This document shows positions 43,408-52,531 of a stretch of DNA of 64,000 nucleotides, in pieces (the stretch's first letter is position 1; each line of letters begins with the position of its first letter). The notes beneath the pieces are model-generated. The model saw only the letters and a list, made by a program, of their open reading frames with translations, had not been told where the DNA came from and ran no database searches. The stretch spans positions 127,452-191,451 of the forward strand of contig NZ_JACRSZ010000007.1 of NCBI RefSeq assembly GCF_014385005.1, read 5' to 3'. The DNA comes from Jingyaoa shaoxingensis (GTDB lineage Bacteria; Bacillota; Clostridia; Lachnospirales; Lachnospiraceae). A program made the position numbers and the translations under genes.

Positions 43408-44952
43408 TTGCAGAGAGAAAATGTCATTGTATTAGACTTTGGCGGACAGTATAATCAGCTGGTTGCCAGACGAGTACGTGAATGTAACGTGTATTGTGAG
43501 ATCTATTCTTACAAGACAGATATTGAAAAAATCAAAGCCATGAATCCGAAGGGAATTATCCTGACCGGTGGCCCGAACAGCTGCTATGAACCGGATTCAC
43601 CAACTTATACAAAGGAATTGTTTGAACTGGGTATCCCGGTATTGGGACTGTGCTATGGTGCACAGCTGATGCAGCATATCCTTGGCGGAAAGGTAGAACG
43701 TGCCGAGGTACGTGAATATGGAAAGACAGAAGTCTTTGTTGATACCACATCCCGCCTGTTTGGAGACGTATCGCCATCTACCATCTGCTGGATGAGTCAT
43801 TTTGACTATATTTCCAAAATTGCACCAGGGTTTAAGATCACAGCTCACACAGCAGACTGTCCGGTAGCGGCAGTAGAAAATGAAGAGAAACACCTCTATG
43901 CAATCCAGTTCCATCCGGAGGTACTTCATACACAGGAAGGAACCAAGATGCTGTACAATTTCGTACGTGGTGTCTGTGGATGTGCCGGAGACTGGAGAAT
44001 GGATTCTTTTGTAGAGAGTTCTGTAAAAGCTATCCGTGAAAAGGTTGGAGATGGAAAAGTGCTTCTGGCATTATCAGGTGGTGTGGATTCCTCCGTGGCA
44101 GCAGGTCTCCTGTCCAGAGCTATTGGAAAACAGCTTACCTGCGTATTCGTAGATCATGGCCTTTTAAGAAAGAACGAAGGCGATGAAGTAGAAGCTGTCT
44201 TTGGACCGCAGGGACAGTTCGATCTGAACTTTATCCGTGTCAATGCACAGGAAAGATATTATAACAAGCTGGCAGGTGTAACCGAACCAGAACAGAAACG
44301 TAAGATCATCGGTGAGGAATTCATCCGTGTCTTCGAAGAAGAAGCGAAAAAAATCGGTGCAGTGGACTTCCTGGCACAGGGAACCATCTATCCAGATGTG
44401 GTAGAAAGTGGTCTGGGCGGAGAATCTGCAGTGATCAAGTCACACCATAACGTAGGAGGATTACCAGACTTCGTAGATTTCAAGGAAATCATCGAACCCC
44501 TTCGTGATCTGTTCAAAGACGAAGTTCGTAAGGCTGGTCTGGAACTTGGCATTCCTCGTGAACTGGTATTCCGTCAGCCGTTCCCGGGACCGGGACTGGG
44601 AATCCGTATCATCGGCGAAGTTACTGCTGAGAAGGTTCGCATTGTGCAGGATGCAGACTACATCTATCGTGAAGAGATCGCAAAGGCAGGACTGGATCAG
44701 GATATCAATCAGTACTTTGCAGCCCTGACCAATATGCGTTCCGTAGGTGTTATGGGTGATGAAAGAACTTACGACTATGCAGTTGCACTTCGTGCAGTAA
44801 AGACCATCGATTTTATGACAGCAGAAGCAGCTGAGATTCCGTGGGAAGTACTGCAGACCGTAATGAGCAGAATTATTAATGAGGTCAAAGGCGTAAACAG
44901 AGTATTCTATGATCTGACCAGTAAGCCACCAGGAACGATTGAGTTTGAATAA
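43408..44952 (+). CDS. guaA: GMP synthase (glutamine-hydrolysing)
   Basis: GuaA converts XMP to GMP with glutamine and ATP, the last step of GMP synthesis. The 514-residue protein has an N-terminal class I glutamine amidotransferase with Cys in GLCYGAQL and His/Glu in FHPEV. A PP-loop ATP pyrophosphatase follows ([13 protein letters not shown]), then the dimerisation domain ending [11 protein letters not shown] place the start at TTG 43408: AGGAGGG lies 6 bases upstream and the product then begins [16 protein letters not shown] like relatives; no ATG lies near. Its 3' end is a known integration site for genomic islands, and an AT-rich accessory region begins directly after it. Confidence 0.97.
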   Translation: MQRENVIVLDFGGQYNQLVARRVRECNVYCEIYSYKTDIEKIKAMNPKGIILTGGPNSCYEPDSPTYTKELFELGIPVLGLCYGAQLMQHILGGKVERAEVREYGKTEVFVDTTSRLFGDVSPSTICWMSHFDYISKIAPGFKITAHTADCPVAAVENEEKHLYAIQFHPEVLHTQEGTKMLYNFVRGVCGCAGDWRMDSFVESSVKAIREKVGDGKVLLALSGGVDSSVAAGLLSRAIGKQLTCVFVDHGLLRKNEGDEVEAVFGPQGQFDLNFIRVNAQERYYNKLAGVTEPEQKRKIIGEEFIRVFEEEAKKIGAVDFLAQGTIYPDVVESGLGGESAVIKSHHNVGGLPDFVDFKEIIEPLRDLFKDEVRKAGLELGIPRELVFRQPFPGPGLGIRIIGEVTAEKVRIVQDADYIYREEIAKAGLDQDINQYFAALTNMRSVGVMGDERTYDYAVALRAVKTIDFMTAEAAEIPWEVLQTVMSRIINEVKGVNRVFYDLTSKPPGTIEFE

Positions 44953-44959
44953 TCCACAC

Positions 44960-45040
44960 AATCACAAGAACCCCGTATTTATGGGGGCTACAAGCAAATT
45001 TGCTTAGTGATTGGCAACAAAATGGCAACATTTTGTGATT
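44960..45040. other. Candidate attachment region downstream of guaA
   Basis: An 8-base inverted repeat, AATCACAA (44960-44967) and TTGTGATT (45033-45040), frames several elements: a CCCC/GGGG hairpin (44971-44987), a perfect 14-base palindrome AAGCAAATTTGCTT (44992-45005) and two direct GGCAACA copies (45013-45019, 45024-45030). Short direct repeats of this kind are typical arm sites of tyrosine integrases. The crossover point itself is not identifiable. Confidence 0.45.
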
Positions 45041-45081
45041 ATTCAAGAGATAAAAATTTTATTTCATAACGTATATAAAGA

Positions 45082-45130
45082 AACCTTACTGATTTTCAGA
45101 AGTAAAAAACTGAATATCGGTAAGGTTTTT
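45082..45130 (+). terminator. Terminator downstream of guaA
   Basis: AACCTTAC (45082-45089) pairs with GTAAGGTT (45120-45127), the stem continuing inward with CAG/CTG, followed by T to 45130. Confidence 0.75.
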
Positions 45131-45143
45131 CTATTCTCTTCTT

Positions 45144-45256
45144 TTATTTTTCTTTTTTAGTCAATTCTTTTACGAGGTAATCACTCAGTTCCTGAGATGG
45201 TACCTTGGCACGTTTCTGGTAAGTATCCAGTTCAGGGCACTTATATCTCCATGCAG
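45144..45256 (-). pseudogene. C-terminal fragment of an unidentified island gene
   Basis: On the minus strand the frame ending at 45144 reads YKCPELDTYQKRAKVPSQ, then ELSDYLVKELTKKEK before TAA. This looks like a genuine charged C-terminus, not an antisense shadow. Upstream (above ~45256) the frame merely overlaps the relaxase sequence on the other strand, so the gene is cut at this junction. The parent protein is not recognised; it is not the catalytic end of a tyrosine integrase. Confidence 0.4.
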
Positions 45257-46617
45257 TCCATACCGACAGGGAGCATATGCATGGACATCTGATCTGGAAC
45301 AGTGTCAGCATGACAACCGGCAAGAAATACAATTCACCTAAAAGCAACTGGAAGAATCATCTTCAGCCTATCACAAATAAATATTGTGATGAACTGGGAC
45401 TTTCCATAATGCCGGCAGAGTACAGCAGAAATCCGAAAAATATCAGCAGGGACAAGTGGGAAAAGGAAATGTCCATGAAAGAAATAATTCTTCGTGATGC
45501 AAAGATGTGTGCATATGCAGCAGGGAATATGGAGCATTTTAAATATCTGATGAAACGGCTGGGATATGTATTCAAGAAAGATGCGTGGATGGAGGTGCGG
45601 GCACCGGGATTTCGGTATTATCATAAGCTTGCAAAGCTGTACAGGTTAAGGATTGTAGAGCAGAAGCGCTTTGTAGTCGTCGGAGCAAAGTATACAGAGG
45701 ATTTGAAGAGGTTTCATCGGTTACAGGACGAATATCTGTTGCTTGTAAATAATGACATCAAAAGTGTTGTGGAGCTTGTGGATTTCATAGGCGAGCAGGA
45801 AGAAAAGATCCAGCAGATTGAGGACAGATAGCATGAAATATACAGAGAAAGTTCTAGTCGGAAACGCAGTATAAAGAATGAAGAGCAGTACCGGGAATAT
45901 CAGATATGGCACACGGAAGTGCAGGAAGAATTGGATGAGCTGAAGCAGGAGAAAAGAGAGATTAAGAGGCAGTTGCAGCTTGCTGATGGCATTGTGAAAG
46001 AAGATTTGTATACAGCTTATTATGCGGTGTCGGAGAATGAAGAAATCGTTGCAGACAGGAATATTGAGATACCGGGGATGGAAAAGAAGGCTGTGTCAGA
46101 GAAAGATGTGGCTGTTGAGTCGGAGACGAATGTTGAGGTAGTGAATCCAGACAATAATCAGAATGAAATAGGCAGACAGAAAGAGCAAGCTGATAGTGCG
46201 AGAAAACAACAGACTGATTTAGATGGCATAGGAATACCAGAGCCTCATAATTCGCCTGATGTGAATGTGGTAAGAGTTGGCGAAAGTATGACTGATGTAA
46301 CAGATAAAAGTGAATTTGTGGAAACTAGAGAAACTGAACCTGTGGACAAAGCTGGCTGAATTATTAGGAGAATATCAGAGCTTGGTGGTTATGAGAATGT
46401 CGACGATTCTGTTAAGGTTGATGTATTTGGATTTGATATTGCTGATGTTAGTGGAAGCATAAGGCTGTTCTCAGATGTAATGAAAAGGCTGAGGATAAAG
46501 TTGGCTGGAGATGAGCTTTATGAAGAGTTCCAGAGAATTTATGATGAGAGTGTTGGTAGAGATGCTGGTAAAGATAAAGCAGAAGATAAGATGTGGAATA
46601 GGGGCAGAGGAAGGTGA
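45250..46617 (+). pseudogene. Decayed relaxase (MobA/VirD2-type), truncated with two in-frame stops
   Basis: Relaxases nick the origin of transfer of conjugative elements. The frame opens at about 45250 with the three-histidine motif HTDREHMHGH followed by LIWNSVSMTTGKKY. The N-terminal part with the catalytic Tyr is missing. The frame runs on to 46617 interrupted only by TAG at 45829-45831 and TGA at 46357-46359. Coding character (coiled-coil EEQYREYQIWHTEVQEELDEL and later FDIADVSGSIRLF) continues in the same frame through both. CAG to TAG explains the first stop. It is therefore a 5'-deleted, nonsense-mutated remnant of a conjugative element. Confidence 0.82.
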
Positions 46618-46637
46618 TTCCTCTGCTGGCTTATTTT
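46604..46637 (+). terminator. Hairpin terminator at the end of the relaxase remnant
   Basis: A 9-bp perfect stem, GCAGAGGAA (46604-46612) with TTCCTCTGC (46618-46626), with T-rich sequence (CTTATTTT) a few bases later. Confidence 0.6.
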
Positions 46638-46676
46638 ACAACTTGAAAAAAATGTTCGAGAAATCAAATAAAGTAT

Positions 46677-46705
46677 TTCACAACAAAATTGAGATAATAT
46701 ATAAT
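46677..46705 (+). promoter_or_regulatory. Promoter of the defence operon
   Basis: TTCACA (46677-46682), 17 bases, perfect TATAAT (46700-46705), 41 bases before the HTH gene. No other good promoter is seen before 62.4 kb, so all genes from 46746 to 62253 may be transcribed from here. Confidence 0.72.
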
Positions 46706-46745
46706 AAAATAGTGAAATTGTATTCCTAAAAGCACGGAGGATAAT

Positions 46746-47015
46746 ATGGCTGTATCATACAATAAATTATGGAAATTAATGATCGATAAAAAAATAAATA
46801 AGAGCCAACTGTGTAAAAAGATAAAAATTAGCAGTAGTACTATGGCTAAAATGACAAATGAAGAGATGGTTGCTATGACTGTATTAGAAAAAATATGTGC
46901 TGAATTGGAATGTGATATATCTGATATTATGGAGTTTACTGATTTAGCTGAAATAAAGAAAAAAATTCATAATGATAATATAAGTCCAGATAATGGGACA
47001 GTTAATATGAGATAA
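46746..47015 (+). CDS. Xre-family HTH regulator at the head of the defence operon
   Basis: This 89-residue single-domain regulator reads NKLWKLMIDKKINKSQLCKKI, then KISSSTMAKMTNEEMVAMTVLEKICAELECDISDIMEF, a Cro/C1-type helix-turn-helix. The C-terminus is a short hydrophilic tail. GGAGG precedes the ATG and only 15 bases separate it from the cytosine methyltransferase gene. By analogy with controller proteins of restriction-modification systems, it may delay or set expression of the toxic genes downstream. That role is inferred from position. Confidence 0.85.
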   Translation: MAVSYNKLWKLMIDKKINKSQLCKKIKISSSTMAKMTNEEMVAMTVLEKICAELECDISDIMEFTDLAEIKKKIHNDNISPDNGTVNMR

Positions 47016-47030
47016 TGAGGTAGAACAACC

Positions 47031-48302
47031 ATGAATGAAAATGGGTTAAATTATATTGATCTCTTTGCTGGTGCCGGTGGACTTTCAGAAGGATTTATTC
47101 AAAGTGGCTATAGACCGGTTGCGCATGTGGAAATGAATGAGCATGCAGCAAAGACAATAGAAACAAGAATAGCATATTATTACTTAAAAGATAATGGCAA
47201 AATTAAAAGTTATTATGATTATGAAAAAGGAAAAATAACCAGAGAACAACTTTTGGAAAAAATACCAAAAGAAGAACTTAAGACTGTAATTAATAAAGAA
47301 ATGTCGGAAGCCACAATTAAGGGGATTTTCAACACAATTGATGATATCAAAAGGGAAAAAGAAATTGATAAGATTGATGTAATTATAGGTGGTCCTCCAT
47401 GTCAAGCATATTCTTTGGTGGGAAGAGCACAGAGCAGTCATATGATTGTTCCGATGAAAGATGATCCAAGAAATGAATTATATAAGATGTATGTTCAATT
47501 TCTTAAGAAGTATAAGCCAAGAATGTTTGTGTTTGAGAACGTAGCCGGAATAAAGACTGCGAGAGGTGGGGCAGCATTTAAAAATCTCCAGACATATATG
47601 AAACGTGTGGGTTATGAAATTGATTATCATGAGTTGAATGCTCAGGATTTTGGAGTATTACAAAGTAGAAAAAGAGTAATTATAGTAGGTTGGCTTAAAG
47701 GCACAGGATATGAATACCCATCATTTGATGTAATTCATAGTAAAGCAGAAGTATGGGATTTACTTAAGGATTTGCCAGTGTTAAAGCCTGGTGAAGAGGC
47801 TATAGAGCATACTATGACAGATATGCGCAGATTAAAAAAATATGTAAAAGATAATGACATTCGTGTAAAATCGGATGTGTTAACAGGACATATTGCAAGA
47901 CCACATACTGCACAGGATATTGAAATATATAAGAGAACAATAGACATGTGGTTTGAAAACGAACAGCATGAACGTTTGAAATATGATGATTTACCAGAAG
48001 ATTTGAAAACACATAAAAATAGAACTTCATTTATAGATCGATTTAAAGTTGTTGAGGGTGATATGGATCATTGTCACACAATACTTGCTCATTTATCGAA
48101 AGATGGGCATTATTTCATTCATCCAGATATAGAGCAACATAGATCAATTACAGTGCGGGAAGCAGCAAGAATACAGTCGTTTCCAGATAATTATTATTTT
48201 GAAGGACCAAGGACAGCACAATTTGTTCAGGTGGGGAATGCGGTTCCGCCAATGATGGCAAAGGTAATAGCAGATAAAATAAAAGAACAATTAAGAAAAT
48301 AA
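47031..48302 (+). CDS. DNA (cytosine-5) methyltransferase, DrmMII-like
   Basis: This 423-residue C5 methyltransferase would mark host DNA as self. All key motifs are present in order: I (DLFAGAGGLSEGF), IV with catalytic Cys (GGPPCQAYSLVG), VI (FENVAG), VIII (QSRKRVIIVGW), IX (REAARIQSFPD) and X (QVGNAVPPMMA). A target-recognition region lies between VIII and IX (about residues 230-360). An unusual Lys/Glu-rich insertion sits between motifs I and IV (about 45-105). It lies 17 bases before the SNF2 helicase gene. In DISARM, a C5 methylase is the class 2 component drmMII; here it co-occurs with a class 1-type helicase. Confidence 0.95.
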   Translation: MNENGLNYIDLFAGAGGLSEGFIQSGYRPVAHVEMNEHAAKTIETRIAYYYLKDNGKIKSYYDYEKGKITREQLLEKIPKEELKTVINKEMSEATIKGIFNTIDDIKREKEIDKIDVIIGGPPCQAYSLVGRAQSSHMIVPMKDDPRNELYKMYVQFLKKYKPRMFVFENVAGIKTARGGAAFKNLQTYMKRVGYEIDYHELNAQDFGVLQSRKRVIIVGWLKGTGYEYPSFDVIHSKAEVWDLLKDLPVLKPGEEAIEHTMTDMRRLKKYVKDNDIRVKSDVLTGHIARPHTAQDIEIYKRTIDMWFENEQHERLKYDDLPEDLKTHKNRTSFIDRFKVVEGDMDHCHTILAHLSKDGHYFIHPDIEQHRSITVREAARIQSFPDNYYFEGPRTAQFVQVGNAVPPMMAKVIADKIKEQLRK

Positions 48303-48319
48303 AATTGGAGGTTTCGCAA

Positions 48320-50905
48320 ATGGGTATTGTTGAAAATACATATGCTGAATTAAAGCAACAAGAACTGAAAAATAATCCATATAGTTGTTTGCATATGGCT
48401 GATATTGACATCAATCCTCATCAGGTTGAAGCATTCACATTTGCACTATCTTCATTAGAGCTTGGTGGAGCAATTCTTGCAGATGAGGTAGGTCTTGGAA
48501 AAACTATTGAGGCTGGCTTGGTCATCAAGTATTTGCTATGCAGTGGAAAAAATAAAATACTACTTATTATGCCATCAAATCTGCGAAAGCAATGGCAAGT
48601 TGAATTAGAAGAGAAATTTGATATTGATTCATTAATTGTGGATAGTTCTAACTGGGAGGATTATCTCGAAGAGGTAAAGAGTAAACAAGCAGTAATTATT
48701 GTTTCTTACCACTTTGTCTCAAAAAGAAAAGCAGAGTTCGGAAAGATAGCTTGGGATTTTTGTGTATTTGATGAAGCACATCGGCTTAGGAATGTATATA
48801 AGAATGGTTCAAAGATGGCTAACTCATTATATGAATTAACAAAGGGAATTCCGAAGATTCTATTAACTGCGACTCCTATGCAGAATACTTTACTTGATAT
48901 ATATGGACTTGTTCAGTTTATCGATGATAGAGTTTTTTATAGTAAGCAGATATTTTCTGAAAGATATTTGCGAGGAGAAGATTACAATGATTTGAAGGCT
49001 TGTTTAGAACCTGTTGTGCAAAGAACTTTACGAAAAGAAGTGGCAGAGTATATTCAATTTTCGGAGCGCAAAGAAATGACAATTGATTTTGAACTATCGC
49101 CAATGGAGATAGAACTTTATGTGATGATAAATAATTATCTGAAAAAGGAAATTTTGTATGCTTTGCCCAATTCACACAGAACACTTATTACATCTGTTAT
49201 TAGAAAATTGCTTGCATCATCAAGTATGGCAGTTGCAGAAACCTTTAAGGTATTAAAAGGCAGACTTGAAACTTTGAAGGAAACAACTAGAACTGAATCA
49301 GCGGATGAAAGTATTGATTTTTTCCTTAGTTTTTTTGATGATGATGAAATAGAGACGGATGATGATAGTAAGCAGGATGAATTATACACAAGAGAAAAGG
49401 TAAATGAATTTATTCAGCATGAAATAAATGAGGTAACAGCCATTATTAATAAAGCTGAAAGTATAAAAAGAAATGCGAAGATGACAGCCTTGAAACAGGC
49501 GGTGGAGACAGCTTTTGCATTTCAAGATGAAGCTGGTATAAAACAAAGAATAGTTGTGTTTACGGAATCTATTAGAACGCAACAATACATGTTTGAAGAA
49601 TTATCTCATGCTGGATATGAAGGTCAGATACTTAAGTTTAATGGTAGTACAAATGATCCTATTACTAAACAGATTTATAAGGCGTGGAAAGCTAGAAATT
49701 ATGGAAAATATGTGGGTAGTAGAAATGTTGAATTGAAGAATGCCATCGTAGAAGCATTTAGGGATGAATACAAGATTTTGCTTGTAACAGATTCCGGTTC
49801 GGAAGGATTGAATCTTCAGTTTTGTAATACGATTATAAACTATGACCTTCCTTGGAATCCACAGAAGATAGAGCAGCGAATTGGTCGCTGCCATCGTTAT
49901 GGACAAAAGAACGATGTTGTGGTTATTAATTTGCTTAATACTCAGAATGTAGCAGATAAGAGAGTATATGAAATACTTTCTGAAAAGTTTGAGTTATTCC
50001 AAGGCGTATTTGGTGCATCAGATAAAGCTATTGGATTATTAGAAAGTGGAGCAGATTTTGAAAAAAGAGTTACACTTATTTATCAGGAATGTAAAACGAC
50101 ATCAGATTTTACAAAGCAATTTAAGGATTTGGAAAAGGAATTAGAAAAGAAACGAAACAAGAAAATGGATGAACTGAAATCCATATTTATATATAAGACA
50201 GAGGAAGAACATAAGTCTCATTTTAATATTATTATGAAAGAAATTGCGGAATATGATTCACAGTTTAAGTATTGGAATAGTAGAAGTAAAGAGGAAAATG
50301 AGATATATCCAAAGTACTATGAAACTAATATAGACTTGGAAATTCCGGGAATTCAACACGGGTATTTACTTGTTGGTGGTTCTTATGTTGGAGAGATTCT
50401 TGAAGATGCAGTATTTGAAATTATTGATATAACAGGAAAAATATATGGCGCTTCAGATGTGTTGGCTAGAGAGCTTTGTGAAAAATTGAATGAGCAGTGC
50501 TTAGAAGAGACTCCTAATAATCAAGAAATCCTTTTATATATTGATAAAGTAGATGAATTTATGCAACAGAAATATACAGAATCTAAAAGAACAGTTTTGA
50601 TTGCTAATCAGAAAAAATTGGATAATTGGCTGCAATTAAGAAAAGAGGAATATTTGCTCACAGTCAAGGATACCTCAGAATTAGACGAGCTTAAAGAAAA
50701 ATATGCAATTGAAGGCGATTTTAGACAGAAGATTGCATTAAAGAAACAAATAGAAATTTTAGAAGAGCAGAAACAAAAAATGATAGAGGTGTTTCATAAT
50801 GAAATGTCGACATTGGAAGAAGAGGCTGCAAATATGCAGAAACAATTTGAAGAGAGCGTATTGGTGAAACCACAACTGGTAACAAAGATAGTGATTAAGT
50901 TTTAG
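48320..50905 (+). CDS. drmD: SNF2-family helicase, DrmD-like (class 1 DISARM component)
   Basis: This 861-residue Swi2/Snf2 ATPase (HepA-like) has Walker A DEVGLGKTIEAG, DEAH (VFDEAHRLRN), TATPMQN and the C-terminal helicase lobe with SEGLNLQF and QRIGRCHRYGQ. A long coiled-coil-rich C-terminus (about 580-850) is typical of DrmD. DrmD marks class 1 DISARM, where it works with the adenine methylase. The start is ATG 48320, with GGAGG 8 bases upstream. The Mod gene follows after 9 bases. The family is certain; the DrmD role is inferred from the drmABC context. Confidence 0.85.
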   Translation: MGIVENTYAELKQQELKNNPYSCLHMADIDINPHQVEAFTFALSSLELGGAILADEVGLGKTIEAGLVIKYLLCSGKNKILLIMPSNLRKQWQVELEEKFDIDSLIVDSSNWEDYLEEVKSKQAVIIVSYHFVSKRKAEFGKIAWDFCVFDEAHRLRNVYKNGSKMANSLYELTKGIPKILLTATPMQNTLLDIYGLVQFIDDRVFYSKQIFSERYLRGEDYNDLKACLEPVVQRTLRKEVAEYIQFSERKEMTIDFELSPMEIELYVMINNYLKKEILYALPNSHRTLITSVIRKLLASSSMAVAETFKVLKGRLETLKETTRTESADESIDFFLSFFDDDEIETDDDSKQDELYTREKVNEFIQHEINEVTAIINKAESIKRNAKMTALKQAVETAFAFQDEAGIKQRIVVFTESIRTQQYMFEELSHAGYEGQILKFNGSTNDPITKQIYKAWKARNYGKYVGSRNVELKNAIVEAFRDEYKILLVTDSGSEGLNLQFCNTIINYDLPWNPQKIEQRIGRCHRYGQKNDVVVINLLNTQNVADKRVYEILSEKFELFQGVFGASDKAIGLLESGADFEKRVTLIYQECKTTSDFTKQFKDLEKELEKKRNKKMDELKSIFIYKTEEEHKSHFNIIMKEIAEYDSQFKYWNSRSKEENEIYPKYYETNIDLEIPGIQHGYLLVGGSYVGEILEDAVFEIIDITGKIYGASDVLARELCEKLNEQCLEETPNNQEILLYIDKVDEFMQQKYTESKRTVLIANQKKLDNWLQLRKEEYLLTVKDTSELDELKEKYAIEGDFRQKIALKKQIEILEEQKQKMIEVFHNEMSTLEEEAANMQKQFEESVLVKPQLVTKIVIKF

Positions 50906-50914
50906 GAGGCTACC

Positions 50915-52531
50915 ATGGAGAAAAAAGGCAAGTTAGAATTGACATGGGTTGGTAAATATGAGGAAGAGAAACTTGAACCAAGAATTTTGATTGAGGATAA
51001 TCAAAATTCTTATGGAGATCCTGATGCAGAAAACATGTTGATTCATGGAGATAATTTGTTGGCATTAAAGGCACTTGAGAGAGATTATGCGGGGAAGATA
51101 AAATGCGTATACATAGATCCACCATATAATACAGGATCTGCATTTGAATATTACGATGATAATTTGGAACATAGTATCTGGCTTGAAATGATGCGTGAAC
51201 GACTTGTATTATTACATAAATTGTTAGATGACGAAGGATTTTTGTGTTGCCATATTGATGATTCAGAAGGTGCATATTTAAAGGTTCTTTTAGATGAAAT
51301 ATTTGGTAGGCAGAATTATCTAACGACAATATATGTTAGGGTACGTTACCCGGAGAAAACGCTAAAGCAGGATATGGCTTTTCATAAAGAAATAGAGCAG
51401 ATTCACGTATATAGAAAAAGCAACAGTGCTCAGCCAATATTGGATAAAGTAAGTAGTGGATTTGAAAAATTTATTTATAAAATTGAAACAGAAAATACTC
51501 CATCTAAAATTGTTGAACTTGGAGGGAAGAAGGTAGAGATATTTGAAAAGGGACAATATAAGATTCTTGAAGAAGAAGGATCGGAGTATGGACTAAAAGA
51601 AATATGGGCATCAGGTACTATTTTAGACGGGAATTCCTCAGGACGATTTTTCAGAGATTATTTGACAGGAAGATATGAAGAGGATGGCTTAGGAGTCTTG
51701 TATAAAGTATATGGTATTGGAGATGATAGATATGCTTACAGATATTTTACAGGTCCTAATAGAACTGGAGCCACAAAGGGAAAATATTACCAAGGTGTTC
51801 CTATTGAAAATCTAAATCAGAAAAATATGACAAAGGAATTACCAATTAATGGTTTTTTTGACTTTGCAGCAAATTTTGGTAATTGTCGACATGAAGGTGG
51901 AGTTGAATTTCGCGGAGGAAAAAAACCAGAGATACTTTTGAAAATGCTATATACTCATTTTTCAAAGCCTGGTGATTGGGTAATAGATAGTTTTTTGGGA
52001 TCTGGGTCATCTGCTGCAGTTGCACACAAAATGGGAAGAAAGTGGATTGGAGTAGAATTAGGGGAACATGCATATTCACTATGTAAAAAAAGGATAGATT
52101 CTGTTATTGATGGGGATCAGACTGGAATATCTAAAGAAGTAGGTTGGCAAGGTGGAGGTGGATATAAGTTCTACGAACTTGCAGAACCATTACTTGTAAA
52201 GAACAAAGTATTACCTATTTATCAGATTAATCCATCTTATACATGGAATATGGTGTGTGAAGCAATTTGTAAGATTGAGGGATTTACCTATGAGCCATCT
52301 GGTGAGTTCCAAGGTTATTCGTCAGAAAACAGATTTATTCATGTCACAGAAGAATTTGTGAATACAAAGTATGTAATGTCTGTAATGAAGACTTTAGGTG
52401 AGAAGCAAAGTCTGCTTATTTATTGCAAGAAGAATCAGGCTGATATGATACTTCCTGAAAATGTTGAATTGAAGAAGATTCCAAATGATTTATTAGATAA
52501 ATGTAATTTTGAAAGTGAGGTGCAGGGATAA
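50915..52531 (+). CDS. mod: Type III restriction-modification Mod subunit (DNA methyltransferase)
   Basis: This 538-residue beta-class N6-adenine/N4-cytosine methyltransferase has catalytic motif IV DPPYNTG (residues ~69-75) before the SAM-binding motif I (DSFLGSGSSAAVA, ~349-361). That order is characteristic of type III Mod proteins. The stretch between (about 150-330) is the target-recognition domain. GDNLLALKAL and WIGVELGEHAY are also family-typical. AGGAGG precedes the ATG; its stop overlaps the res start (TAATG). Class 1 DISARM normally has a different, larger adenine methylase (drmMI) next to drmD, so this Mod appears to take its place. No phase-variable simple repeats were seen. Confidence 0.92.
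   Translation: MEKKGKLELTWVGKYEEEKLEPRILIEDNQNSYGDPDAENMLIHGDNLLALKALERDYAGKIKCVYIDPPYNTGSAFEYYDDNLEHSIWLEMMRERLVLLHKLLDDEGFLCCHIDDSEGAYLKVLLDEIFGRQNYLTTIYVRVRYPEKTLKQDMAFHKEIEQIHVYRKSNSAQPILDKVSSGFEKFIYKIETENTPSKIVELGGKKVEIFEKGQYKILEEEGSEYGLKEIWASGTILDGNSSGRFFRDYLTGRYEEDGLGVLYKVYGIGDDRYAYRYFTGPNRTGATKGKYYQGVPIENLNQKNMTKELPINGFFDFAANFGNCRHEGGVEFRGGKKPEILLKMLYTHFSKPGDWVIDSFLGSGSSAAVAHKMGRKWIGVELGEHAYSLCKKRIDSVIDGDQTGISKEVGWQGGGGYKFYELAEPLLVKNKVLPIYQINPSYTWNMVCEAICKIEGFTYEPSGEFQGYSSENRFIHVTEEFVNTKYVMSVMKTLGEKQSLLIYCKKNQADMILPENVELKKIPNDLLDKCNFESEVQG

Noticed and set aside
46511..46729. 72-codon plus-strand reading frame
   Set aside because: It is out of frame with the relaxase remnant, which shows the real coding character there; no ribosome site is present.
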